From positions 1 to 20,368 of the IMG/VR virus record IMGVR_UViG_3300028392_000347: a DNA stretch of 20,368 nucleotides, one strand, 5' to 3'. The stretch's first letter is position 1. Each line of letters begins with the position of its first letter. Below, piece by piece: positions 7,487 to 13,753 of this stretch. The notes below the pieces were generated by a model. The model was not told the DNA's origin, ran no database searches, and saw only the letters and a list, made by a program, of their open reading frames with translations. Position numbers and translations under genes: made by a program. The DNA comes from a virus.

Positions 7487-7816
7487 ATGGCAGCAACATA
7501 CAAGGTACTCGGACAGGTAAACCCTTCCGCTACCACAGCAACAACTCTATATACCGTTCCCTCAGCAAAGAGTGCGGTTGTATCTACTATCACAATCTGT
7601 AATCAGGCTGCAACAGCAGCGACATTCCGTGTGGCTATCCGCCCTGCGGGTGCAACACTGGCTGCAATCCACTACATTTCATATGACTCAACAGTGGCTG
7701 CCAATGATACGACTGCTTTGACTATTGGTGTGACACTTGCTACTACAGATATTATCACTGTGTATGCATCAACCGCAACAGTGTCATTCAATGCATTTGG
7801 AAGCGAGATTTCATAA
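7487..7816 (+). CDS. Small beta-sandwich-like tail protein, copy B (TLYTVPSA type)
   Basis: This 109-residue protein lies 3 nt after the preceding stop. It shares with the product of 5518-5820 the blocks TLYTVPSA, the VVSTITICNQ strand, AANDTTALTIG, LATTDIITVYAS and an end of FNAFGSEIS. The core pattern matches many small phage tail-region proteins that I recall having a similar TLYTVP...NDT...FGSEI outline. It is 9 residues longer than copy A because of an insert around ATLAAIHYISYDST. It ends in the same kind of TAATGG junction with a larger gene beginning MAIS. Each copy seems to be the first gene of a two-gene receptor-binding cassette. Confidence 0.82.
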   Translation: MAATYKVLGQVNPSATTATTLYTVPSAKSAVVSTITICNQAATAATFRVAIRPAGATLAAIHYISYDSTVAANDTTALTIGVTLATTDIITVYASTATVSFNAFGSEIS

Positions 7817-8727
7817 TGGCAATTAGCAAAGTAAACCCAGTTGTAACTTCTACAATTAACGCAAGTTCTATTACTTGTATATCTGCAAATATTTTATACG
7901 CTGGGTCAGTTTCTTTAGACCCCGCAATTTATACAATAACTTGTGCTTCATCAACTATTGCAAATGTTGAATTTTTTTCAGGAATATCAACCTTAATAAC
8001 AACTGCAACAACATCATCTGGAACTGTGTCTATCAACCTTGCTTCTGCTGCAGATAGAGTTCGCATTTGGACAAATACTGGAAGCAATATTGTAGTTACA
8101 ATTACTAAAACTGCTGGTGCTTTGACAAACAATTTTAGTGGAACTCTTGACACAATTACAACTATTGGTTCTTCAACTTATACAGGCACATCTACCTCTG
8201 GCTATGGGTACGTTTTACTTAGCGGTGGTGGTGGTGGTGGCTGCGGTAGAGATAGTGGCATTAATGAAGGTGTTGGCGGTGGAGGAAGCAGCGGTTGTTA
8301 TACTGGTGTTGTTGCACTGACAGGTTCAATGGCAGTTGTAATTGGTGCCGCTGGCGTAGGGGGTAGTTCTTCTGGTACAAGCGGAACTGCAGGTGGTTCA
8401 TCTACATTTGCTGGTGTTACAGTAACTGGTGGTGGCGGTGGTGGACCTGGACGCGCTGGTGGCACGGCTGGAAACGGAACAAATGCAGAAGCAGGAACAA
8501 CAGTAAGTTCAGGTTCTTATCCAGGAGGAAATGGGGGCTCAATTATTTCTCCTCGTTCTTTTATAAATGGCGGAGGGTATGTAGGAACTGGCGGCGCAGG
8601 TGGTTTTGGTGCTGGTGGTGATGGTACGGGATATGGTTCTGGCGGTGCAGGTGGTTCCAAAAATAACGGTCCCGCAACTGCTGGTGGTAATGGCAGACCT
8701 GGCGTTCTTTACGTACTTCGCTTCTAA
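7816..8727 (+). CDS. Receptor-binding protein candidate, glycine-rich tip
   Basis: The product has 303 residues. Residues 1 to about 100 (MAISKVNPVVTSTINASS, AIYTITCAS, VRIWTNTGSNIVVTITK) align in pattern with the first 100 residues of the Kelch protein at 5820, indicating a shared mounting domain. Residues 115-135 lead into a Gly-rich region (136 to about 296) with runs of six glycines and GG.G motifs, ending GVLYVLRF. This matches the Gly-rich distal domain of some phage adhesins, where polyglycine II helices pack into a compact tip and exposed loops contact the receptor. Three cysteines lie near the tip region. There is no chaperone gene directly downstream. The start overlaps the upstream stop, so it should be co-translated with the copy-B beta protein. 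Confidence 0.75.
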   Translation: MAISKVNPVVTSTINASSITCISANILYAGSVSLDPAIYTITCASSTIANVEFFSGISTLITTATTSSGTVSINLASAADRVRIWTNTGSNIVVTITKTAGALTNNFSGTLDTITTIGSSTYTGTSTSGYGYVLLSGGGGGGCGRDSGINEGVGGGGSSGCYTGVVALTGSMAVVIGAAGVGGSSSGTSGTAGGSSTFAGVTVTGGGGGGPGRAGGTAGNGTNAEAGTTVSSGSYPGGNGGSIISPRSFINGGGYVGTGGAGGFGAGGDGTGYGSGGAGGSKNNGPATAGGNGRPGVLYVLRF

Positions 8728-8739
8728 TTAACTTATCCC

Positions 8740-8773
8740 TGAGCACGGATTCAAACTGCTCAACTAATTTTTC
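8740..8773 (+). terminator. Weak intrinsic terminator-like hairpin
   Basis: TGAGCA (8740-8745) pairs with TGCTCA (8757-8762) around an 11-nt loop, and T-rich sequence (ATTTTTCT) follows by 8774. The six-bp stem is short, so the element is probably a partial terminator or attenuator between the Gly-rich adhesin and the next gene. That gene has its own Shine-Dalgarno sequence (AAGGAG, 8779-8784). Confidence 0.4.
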
Positions 8774-8788
8774 TATCTAAGGAGTAAC

Positions 8789-10759
8789 GTGGCATCGCCA
8801 GACATTACGCAAGATTTACCCTTAAACGTAGGTAATCCTGGAACTTCTGGGTTTTGGACAAACAACGCAGAAGACTATGACATTGCTATTGGTGGTGAGC
8901 CATACATGCTTGCTCCTACAGACCAGACTCCATATCAGCGTGAGACTGCACCGTACCGCAAAGACCAGTTTGATGCTGCTGCTGAGCCTGGAGAACAATC
9001 ACTTACAGGTTGGTGGATTCGTTCACAGTCATCTTTCCATATTGGGCAGGGCATTAAGTTCTACGACCCATCTGCAGGTGAATCAACCAAGTATCGTTTT
9101 ACAGACTCACAAGGCGTTGATGTATGGACTAAGGGTCAGGCAACACTTCTTAAGAATGTAACTGAAGGACAAGTTACATATGCTGGGCTTGCTACAAACA
9201 AGAAACCACAACAGCATATCCGCTCTATTCAATACAGTGGAACTGATGCGGTATTGCTTCATGATGGCTACATCATAGACCGTGTTGATTCTGATGGAAC
9301 TATTGTACATTGGGTAAATTACAACTCAGCAACTCGTGACCCTATATTTTCTATCTGTGATGATGGCAAGTATGGCTATTGGGTAACTAATGATGCAATA
9401 TCTGGCAAATTAGAGTTTAACAGAAAATTGCTATCTGACGGTGCTTCTGTCAATCCTACTGTTATGTTTACAAAAGTAGGACTTACAGTTACAAGTGCTG
9501 TAATAGAGTTTGTCAAAGACCGCATCATTGCGTGTATAAATAATGAAGTCTATGAAATTTCCCCTACTGCTACAGCGTTGCCTTCTACAGCATCGTATAC
9601 TAACCCCAACACAAACTATGTTTATACAAGCATTACTGCTTCTGGTCCAGCAATTTATACATCTGGCAATTCAGGGTTATACTCAAGCATACAAAAGTAT
9701 ACATTGACAACTGGTGGCGCTATGCCAGTTATGACTCAGGCTTCTGTGGCTGCAGAACTTCCTATTGGCGAAACTATATTTAAAATCTTTTATTACCTTG
9801 GATTCATGTTAATTGGAACAAGCAGAGGTGTGCGTGCAGCCTTTGTCCAAGCAACAGATGGCTCACTTGCTTACGGTCCACTTATTGTAACAACTACGCA
9901 ACCAGTTTATGACCTTGCTGCTCGTGACCGTTTTGTTTGGGCAACTGCTACTATTGGAACATACGATGCTGGACTTATTCGCATTGACCTAAGTCAGACA
10001 ATTGAGGGTGAAGCCTTGCGTTATGCTTATGCAAATGATTTGCAATATGCTCAAACTGCCCAGCATCAAACAACAGCAGTTGCCTTTATTGGTTCTACAA
10101 ATCGTCTTGCTTTTTCTACAGAATATCGTACAACTAGCGGACATCTTTACTTTGAAGATAGTACAAACCTTGTTCCTACAGGCTATATAACTACTGGTGC
10201 TATTCGCTATGGAACTCTTGAGCCTAAGAACTTTAAGTTAATTCGTGGTCGTGGTGACTTTACCTATGGTGCTATGGATTTACGCTCTATTGATTCTGCT
10301 GGAAACCTTTATACAATCATTACTTACAATTCTGCTGTAGGAACCCCAGAGGCTGCTACAACTAACCCAGAAGGTCCACAAGAGTACCTGTCATACAAGT
10401 TTACGCTCTCACGTAGCGCAAGCGATACCAGTCGCGGTCCCGTATTTAAGGGCTATCAAACAAAGGCTCTACCTGCCACTGCACGCCAGAGACTGATTCA
10501 ATTTCCAGTTTGGTGCTTTGACGTAGAAACCGACAGATACAATGTAAAGACTGGGTATGAAGGCCGTGCGTGGGAGCGTATTCAAACACTTGAAAACGTT
10601 GAAAAACTAGGTGACATCATTAACGTACAGGACTTCACTACTGGTGAGCGTGTACAGGCTGTCATTGAGAAAATCAACTTCTTAAGAAAGACTCCACCAT
10701 CTGGTAACTTCTCAGGATTTGGCGGTCTGCTTTCTATCACAGTTAGGACTGTCTTATAG
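8789..10759 (+). CDS. Large tail structural protein (beta-rich, nozzle/tube-like)
   Basis: GTG start at 8789, with AAGGAG at 8779-8784. The 656-residue protein begins with an acidic, Pro/Thr-rich part (LPLNVGNPGTSGFWTNNAED). A long central region follows, made of repeated strand-turn units with IRSIQYSG, AVLLHDG, GYWVTND, VYEISP and WATATIG, which look like blades of a propeller or beta-barrel repeats. The last hundred residues or so are a separate beta domain (RQRLIQFPVWCFDVETDRYN, then NVQDFTTGERVQAVIEKINF). The size and tail location resemble the large tail tubular B/nozzle proteins of podoviruses, but some distal tail proteins of other phages also have this C-terminal style, and I cannot separate the two. 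No membrane segment or enzyme motif is visible. It overlaps the next gene by one base (TAGTG). Confidence 0.65.
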   Translation: MASPDITQDLPLNVGNPGTSGFWTNNAEDYDIAIGGEPYMLAPTDQTPYQRETAPYRKDQFDAAAEPGEQSLTGWWIRSQSSFHIGQGIKFYDPSAGESTKYRFTDSQGVDVWTKGQATLLKNVTEGQVTYAGLATNKKPQQHIRSIQYSGTDAVLLHDGYIIDRVDSDGTIVHWVNYNSATRDPIFSICDDGKYGYWVTNDAISGKLEFNRKLLSDGASVNPTVMFTKVGLTVTSAVIEFVKDRIIACINNEVYEISPTATALPSTASYTNPNTNYVYTSITASGPAIYTSGNSGLYSSIQKYTLTTGGAMPVMTQASVAAELPIGETIFKIFYYLGFMLIGTSRGVRAAFVQATDGSLAYGPLIVTTTQPVYDLAARDRFVWATATIGTYDAGLIRIDLSQTIEGEALRYAYANDLQYAQTAQHQTTAVAFIGSTNRLAFSTEYRTTSGHLYFEDSTNLVPTGYITTGAIRYGTLEPKNFKLIRGRGDFTYGAMDLRSIDSAGNLYTIITYNSAVGTPEAATTNPEGPQEYLSYKFTLSRSASDTSRGPVFKGYQTKALPATARQRLIQFPVWCFDVETDRYNVKTGYEGRAWERIQTLENVEKLGDIINVQDFTTGERVQAVIEKINFLRKTPPSGNFSGFGGLLSITVRTVL

Positions 10760-10959
10760 TGAGTGCTACAGATTGGGCTGCTCTTGTTGTAGCCGTTATG
10801 ACAATACTAGGTGGCTTTGCTACCTCAGTACGTTGGTTAGTTAAACATTACTTAAGTGAATTAAGACCAAACGGGGGCGGTTCCGTGAAAGACCAAGTAA
10901 ACCGATTGGAATCCCGAGTTGACCAAATCTATCTCCTTCTTTGCGAGAAAGACAAGTAG
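10759..10959 (+). CDS. Small membrane/coiled-coil protein, lysis region
   Basis: GTG start at 10759 overlaps the upstream TAG. The 66-residue product has one predicted membrane segment (WAALVVAVMTILGGFATSVRW, about residues 6-26), a short basic linker (KHYLSELRPNGGG) and a C-terminal amphipathic helix (VKDQVNRLESRVDQIYLLL). This 'membrane anchor, NGGGS, coiled coil' plan is common in actinophage gene clusters near lysins and is often listed as holin-like or minor tail-associated. It may act as a holin accessory or spanin-like part, but no function is proven. Its last 41 bases are also used by the next gene in another frame. Confidence 0.75.
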   Translation: MSATDWAALVVAVMTILGGFATSVRWLVKHYLSELRPNGGGSVKDQVNRLESRVDQIYLLLCEKDK

Positions 10960-12349
10960 CAAACTAGCAGTACTCTTTATCCTTTTTGGTACTTCTTTTT
11001 TTTGGAGTCCAAGTGCGCAAGCAACCGCTCCAGAGTTAATGGTTAGAAATGTAACAATCCTCTGTTCAAATCCTGCAGGAGAAACACACACTGCAATGAC
11101 AGGCTGGGATGCAGATAACTCTTACTTTAATGGCAAGGGTGATATTGCAAGATTATTCTGTGAAGGTGGATTTGGTGGTCAATGGACTACCTATTTAAGC
11201 GATAACTATACAGGCGTAGGAAGATTCTATAATGGAATCAATCCCACTCCCGTCGTGACTCAAAGTCCAACGCCTTCCAGTTCAAATCCCACTCCCTCAG
11301 CGTCTCCTTCTGAGACTGCAACCGCTTCTCCTTCTGAGTCATCCACCACCATTGTGTCTCCGAGTCCTTCAGTAGAAACAGCGACGCAACCAAGCCCGTC
11401 ACCATCCCCAGTATTAAGCCAATCACCCAGCCCGAGCCCAACTCCATCATTAAGTCCATCTGAGACCTCCACGGTAGTAGTGACACCAAGTATACCACAG
11501 GAGCCTGTAAACGTCCCTGTGACCCCTCCAGCGCCTCCTGCGGTAGAACCTACACCTGTTCCTGCTCCAGTATCTGTGCCAGTATTGCAACCCGAGCCAA
11601 CACCAGCCCCAGCGCCTGTGAGTCAGCCTGAACCAGTTTCAAGTCCTGCACCAGAACCTGTGGCAATTGCAGACCCTGCTCCAACCCTTGAGCCAATTCC
11701 TCTTCCAATTCCAGAACCAGTCGCTGAGCCAGACCCAATTGTTGAGCCAACGCCCGTACCCGTACAGGAACCAGTGATTGAACCACCCGTTCCTGTTGAG
11801 GAGCCTCCTGCTGTAGTGGAGGAACCAGTGTCAGATGACGCTTCATTACCGCCACTTCCTGAAGAAAAACCACCAGCGGAACCGCCAGTAGAGCCTATGC
11901 CACCTGTGCCTCATGATGAACCTCCTGTTGCTGATAAGAATGCGACGGATGAAGAAAAAGCCATTGTAGCACAAGCAATCATTGAACAAGCACATGGCGA
12001 GCCAGTAACAGCGCAAGCAATTGCGGATGCTGGTTTGACCTATGCAGATTTACCACCTGAAACACCAGTTGAAGTTCGTCAAGATGAGAATGGAAACGAA
12101 GTTGTTATCACAGCAGAGGTGGCAGCAGCGCTGGTTGTATTAGAAAACCCAGCAGCCCTTGTTGCTGCACTCTTTACTGACCCAGCACAGGCACTACTTG
12201 CTATTGCAAGCATTGGTGCTGATATGAGCCCACAAGAACGTGCACAGTCTGAAAAGACAGTAGTTGCTGCAGTTATTGTAGGACAAATCGCGGGACAAGC
12301 CGCAGTCACCGCTGCTGCAGGTGCAGCCGCATATCGGAGGAAACCATGA
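10919..12349 (+). CDS. Secreted Pro/Ser/Thr-rich protein
   Basis: TTG at 10919 is the only standard start that includes the export signal, and it lies inside the preceding gene. The 476-residue product begins with a signal peptide (KLAVLFILFGTSFF core, predicted cleavage after AQA, residue 35). A small domain with two cysteines (C49, C81) follows, able to form a disulfide outside the cell. Residues about 108-345 are a Pro-rich tract, first Ser/Thr/Pro and then PEP/PVP repeats, like cell-wall-spanning linkers, and possibly glycosylated. The final part (about 345-476) is an Ala-rich helical domain whose end (about 445-470, TVVAAVIVGQIAGQAAV) looks membrane-embedded, with the charged tail YRRKP. 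It resembles a surface-anchored host-type protein. Its place beside the lysins suggests a role at the cell envelope: wall remodelling, superinfection exclusion or a spanin-like bridge. A T8 run at 10996-11003 in the signal region is worth checking for sequencing error. Confidence 0.75.
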   Translation: MTKSISFFARKTSSKLAVLFILFGTSFFWSPSAQATAPELMVRNVTILCSNPAGETHTAMTGWDADNSYFNGKGDIARLFCEGGFGGQWTTYLSDNYTGVGRFYNGINPTPVVTQSPTPSSSNPTPSASPSETATASPSESSTTIVSPSPSVETATQPSPSPSPVLSQSPSPSPTPSLSPSETSTVVVTPSIPQEPVNVPVTPPAPPAVEPTPVPAPVSVPVLQPEPTPAPAPVSQPEPVSSPAPEPVAIADPAPTLEPIPLPIPEPVAEPDPIVEPTPVPVQEPVIEPPVPVEEPPAVVEEPVSDDASLPPLPEEKPPAEPPVEPMPPVPHDEPPVADKNATDEEKAIVAQAIIEQAHGEPVTAQAIADAGLTYADLPPETPVEVRQDENGNEVVITAEVAAALVVLENPAALVAALFTDPAQALLAIASIGADMSPQERAQSEKTVVAAVIVGQIAGQAAVTAAAGAAAYRRKP

Positions 12350-12519
12350 AGAAAATAATGAAAGATATGGTTGACCAACTATGGACTTTACTAGGCATGT
12401 TCATTGCCTGGGTAGTCCTTGATGGTTCAGCCAAGACAGTAGTTGGTTACGCCATCGCAGGCACACTCATTGCATGGGCTGTCACCTACCCGCTACGCAA
12501 TCCAAAGGATGAAGCATGA
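12346..12519 (+). CDS. 57-aa two-helix membrane protein, holin candidate
   Basis: ATG at 12346 overlaps the upstream TGA (ATGA), with CGGAGG at 12335-12340 as ribosome site. The 57-residue product has a basic start (MKKIMKD), two hydrophobic segments (LWTLLGMFIAWVVL and VVGYAIAGTLIAWAVTY) joined by a short polar turn (DGSAKT), and a charged tail (PLRNPKDEA). This is the class II holin plan of two membrane helices with both ends on the cytoplasmic side. It directly precedes the CHAP endolysin and is coupled to it by another ATGA overlap, which strongly suggests a lysis role. No family name is certain. Confidence 0.8.
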   Translation: MKKIMKDMVDQLWTLLGMFIAWVVLDGSAKTVVGYAIAGTLIAWAVTYPLRNPKDEA

Positions 12520-13016
12520 GTCAAGTGGATGATTTTCTAACCACAGCCAAGGCTGAGGTTGGAACCGTAGAAGGTCCTAAAGATAACGAAACTAAATACG
12601 GTGCCTTTACTAAACATAACTTTCAAGCATGGTGTGGTTCTTATGTCATGTGGTGTGCAGCGCAAGTAAAATTAAAGATTCCTAATGTGGTCTATACACC
12701 AGCAGGTGTCACTGGATTTCAAGGGATAGGTGCTTGGTCTAATGCAGCAACTGCTAAGCCAAAGCCTGGCGACATTGTGTTCTTTGACTTCGTTGAAGGC
12801 GGGAACCCAGTGGAGCATGTAGGTATCGTGGTCAAGGATAACCTTGATGGAACTGTTACAACTTATGAGGGCAACACTAGCCCTGAACATAAAACCAAAG
12901 GCTCACAAGCCAACGGTGGAGAAGTAGCAGAACGCATCCGTGCCTACAAGAAAGACAACAAGCGGAAACTCACACCTTACATCGTGGGCTTTGGCACACC
13001 GAAATGGAGTAAATGA
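12516..13016 (+). CDS. CHAP-domain endolysin
   Basis: This 166-residue protein fills a single CHAP (cysteine, histidine-dependent amidohydrolase/peptidase) domain. The catalytic Cys is at C40 in AWCGSYVMWC, the His is at H101 in PVEHVGIV, and an acidic/polar partner is probably in YEGNT (E118/N120). KPGDIVFFD (84-92) is the usual CHAP block between them. There is no separate wall-binding domain and no signal peptide, so the enzyme would need a holin to reach the peptidoglycan. It cleaves wall peptide bonds to release progeny. It is coupled to the two-helix membrane protein upstream (ATGA), and one nucleotide separates it from the next membrane gene. The C-terminal basic stretch (KKDNKRKLTPY) may help bind the wall. 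The family call is firm, but the exact bond cut is not visible. Confidence 0.93.
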   Translation: MSQVDDFLTTAKAEVGTVEGPKDNETKYGAFTKHNFQAWCGSYVMWCAAQVKLKIPNVVYTPAGVTGFQGIGAWSNAATAKPKPGDIVFFDFVEGGNPVEHVGIVVKDNLDGTVTTYEGNTSPEHKTKGSQANGGEVAERIRAYKKDNKRKLTPYIVGFGTPKWSK

Positions 13017-13205
13017 ATGAATAACGAAAAAATGAAACAGATTGCCCTAACTTACCTACGCTCTGCAGCAGCAGTAGCAGCAGGTTTGTACATGACTGGC
13101 GTACATGACCCTAAGACATTGGCATCAGCCTTTGTTGCTGGTCTAGTAGGTCCAATCCTCAAGGCGCTTGACCCATCAGCAAAAGAATTTGGTATTACAA
13201 AGTAA
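13017..13205 (+). CDS. Holin-like small membrane protein
   Basis: ATG at 13017 follows the endolysin stop directly. The 62-residue product has a basic N-terminus, a hydrophobic helix (YLRSAAAVAAGLYMTGV), a middle HDPKTLASAF, a second hydrophobic part (VAGLVGPILKAL) and a polar end (DPSAKEFGITK). The pattern 'AAA.A..Y..GV.DPK.L..AF.AG.....LKALDPS...FG' is a small membrane protein that I recall next to lysins in many actinophages. With the two-helix protein at 12346 it gives a probable holin/antiholin pair, though which one triggers lysis cannot be told from sequence. A GAAA-loop hairpin starts within its stop codon, and the main terminator follows. Confidence 0.8.
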   Translation: MNNEKMKQIALTYLRSAAAVAAGLYMTGVHDPKTLASAFVAGLVGPILKALDPSAKEFGITK

Positions 13206-13217
13206 GGCGAAAGCCTT
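13204..13217 (+). other. Short GAAA-loop hairpin at stop codon
   Basis: AAGGC (13204-13208) pairs with GCCTT (13213-13217) around a GAAA loop. It starts within the TAA of the holin-like gene, and the main terminator follows three bases later. Two adjacent GNRA-capped hairpins could stabilise the 3' end of the late message. Confidence 0.5.
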
Positions 13218-13219
13218 TC

Positions 13220-13269
13220 AGAACCCCCTGTTTTAGTAGAAATACTAAGATGGGGGGTTCTTTCTCTTT
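13220..13269 (+). terminator. Strong intrinsic terminator of the late block
   Basis: A 19-bp stem (13220-13238 with 13243-13261, outer nine pairs AGAACCCCC/GGGGGTTCT perfect, a few G-T wobbles inside) closes a GAAA loop at 13239-13242. TTCTCTTT follows. It sits exactly between the rightward late genes and the leftward mini-operon, whose stop is at 13268-13270, so it probably works from both sides, although the minus-strand U-tract is weak. Confidence 0.88.
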
Positions 13270-13444
13270 ATCCACCTGTTGAATAGAACCCATTACCATT
13301 AAACTTTACTGCTGTGGGCAAGATAATCCTACGCATAATTCGTAGACAATGCTGACAAGTTGGACATTCGTCTCGTTCTTCTATGTCACGCCAGTGCTCT
13401 TCTTGTGTATCGCAATCATCGCATCTGTATTCGTAATTCGGCAT
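13268..13444 (-). CDS. FmdB-type zinc ribbon protein
   Basis: On the minus strand, this 58-residue protein begins MPNYEYRCDDC and ends with VKFNGNGFYSTGG, both hallmarks of the FmdB family of small regulatory zinc ribbons. The metal ligands are C8-x2-C11 and C27-x2-C30. The family is widespread in bacteria and proposed to be regulatory, but its biochemical role is not established. The start (13444) overlaps the stop of the gene upstream on the same strand (TAATG), so it is the second gene of a two-gene operon. The stop lies in the tail of the shared terminator. It is one of only two leftward genes here, so it is probably expressed at a different time from the lysis genes it meets. Confidence 0.88.
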   Translation of the reverse strand: MPNYEYRCDDCDTQEEHWRDIEERDECPTCQHCLRIMRRIILPTAVKFNGNGFYSTGG

Positions 13445-13572
13445 TAAAACTCTATCCCTATGTACCAGAACCCTAATTCAATTCCAGCGCTATACTTGCT
13501 GATGTTAAATCCTATGGCGAATCCAGTGACTCGCCCACAGACAATCCATTTATTTAAGACGCGTTTTTCCAT
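13444..13572 (-). CDS. 42-aa hypothetical protein, minus-strand mini-operon
   Basis: I choose ATG at 13572 (minus strand). It lies exactly 6 nt after an extended -10 (TGG-TACACT), the same spacing as at two other starts in this region, while the longer in-frame start at 13668 has no ribosome site. The product begins MEKRVLNKWIVCGRVTGFAI and ends in LGFWYIGIEF: basic at first, then aromatic and glycine-rich strands, no obvious domain. It could be a small beta-hairpin protein. Its stop overlaps the start of the FmdB-type gene (TAATG), so the two are likely translated together. No family is recognised. Confidence 0.65.
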   Translation of the reverse strand: MEKRVLNKWIVCGRVTGFAIGFNISKYSAGIELGFWYIGIEF

Positions 13573-13578
13573 GCGGAT

Positions 13579-13587
13579 AGTGTACCA
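13579..13587 (-). promoter_or_regulatory. Extended -10 promoter for minus-strand mini-operon (predicted leaderless)
   Basis: Read on the minus strand this is TGG-TACACT, a TGN-TANNNT extended -10 box. Its end is 6 nt before the ATG at 13572, so the first transcribed base should fall on or next to the start codon. No clear -35 box or Shine-Dalgarno sequence is visible upstream, consistent with an extended -10 and a leaderless mRNA. Confidence 0.6.
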
Positions 13588-13664
13588 TATTGAGGCGGGC
13601 AACCGTGGGGCGGAAACTTCAAATGAAGGATGACGGCAACGTCTGAATCCAACTCCCTGAACCA

Positions 13665-13693
13665 CCATAATTTTTTATGGGGGGTAGGGGGGG
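13665..13693 (+). other. Inverted repeat and G-tract in the divergent region
   Basis: CCATAA (13665-13670) and TTATGG (13675-13680) flank TTTT, a perfect 6-bp hairpin. Overlapping it are two G runs, six Gs (13679-13684) and seven Gs (13687-13693), split only by TA. The run could form a G-quadruplex or act as a binding site for a regulator of the divergent promoters. The rest of 13588-13738, on either side, shows no gene. Confidence 0.5.
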
Positions 13694-13738
13694 CGTTTCT
13701 TAAAATCAGGACTCGGGCATGCCTTTAAAAAACTCGTG

Positions 13739-13747
13739 TGGTAGGGT
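13739..13747 (+). promoter_or_regulatory. Extended -10 promoter for the 55-aa Cys-rich gene (predicted leaderless)
   Basis: TGG-TAGGGT ends 6 nt before the ATG at 13754. With the usual 6-7 nt distance from -10 to start site, transcription would begin at the start codon. A -35 hexamer is not evident 17 nt upstream (13719-13724 reads ATGCCT). AGGG lies within the -10 box itself, so a weak ribosome site cannot be entirely excluded. Confidence 0.6.
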
Positions 13748-13753
13748 ATTTAC

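Noticed and set aside
11238-11873. Several minus-strand open frames opposite the Pro-rich tract
   Set aside because: The CCN-rich DNA gives few stops on the other strand; the products are low complexity (Gly/Leu/Glu) and have no initiation signals.
13444-13668. Longer 74-residue version of the leftward 42-aa gene
   Set aside because: The upstream ATG has no ribosome site or -10 box at a suitable distance, whereas the ATG at 13572 follows an extended -10 by exactly 6 nt. It cannot be excluded completely.
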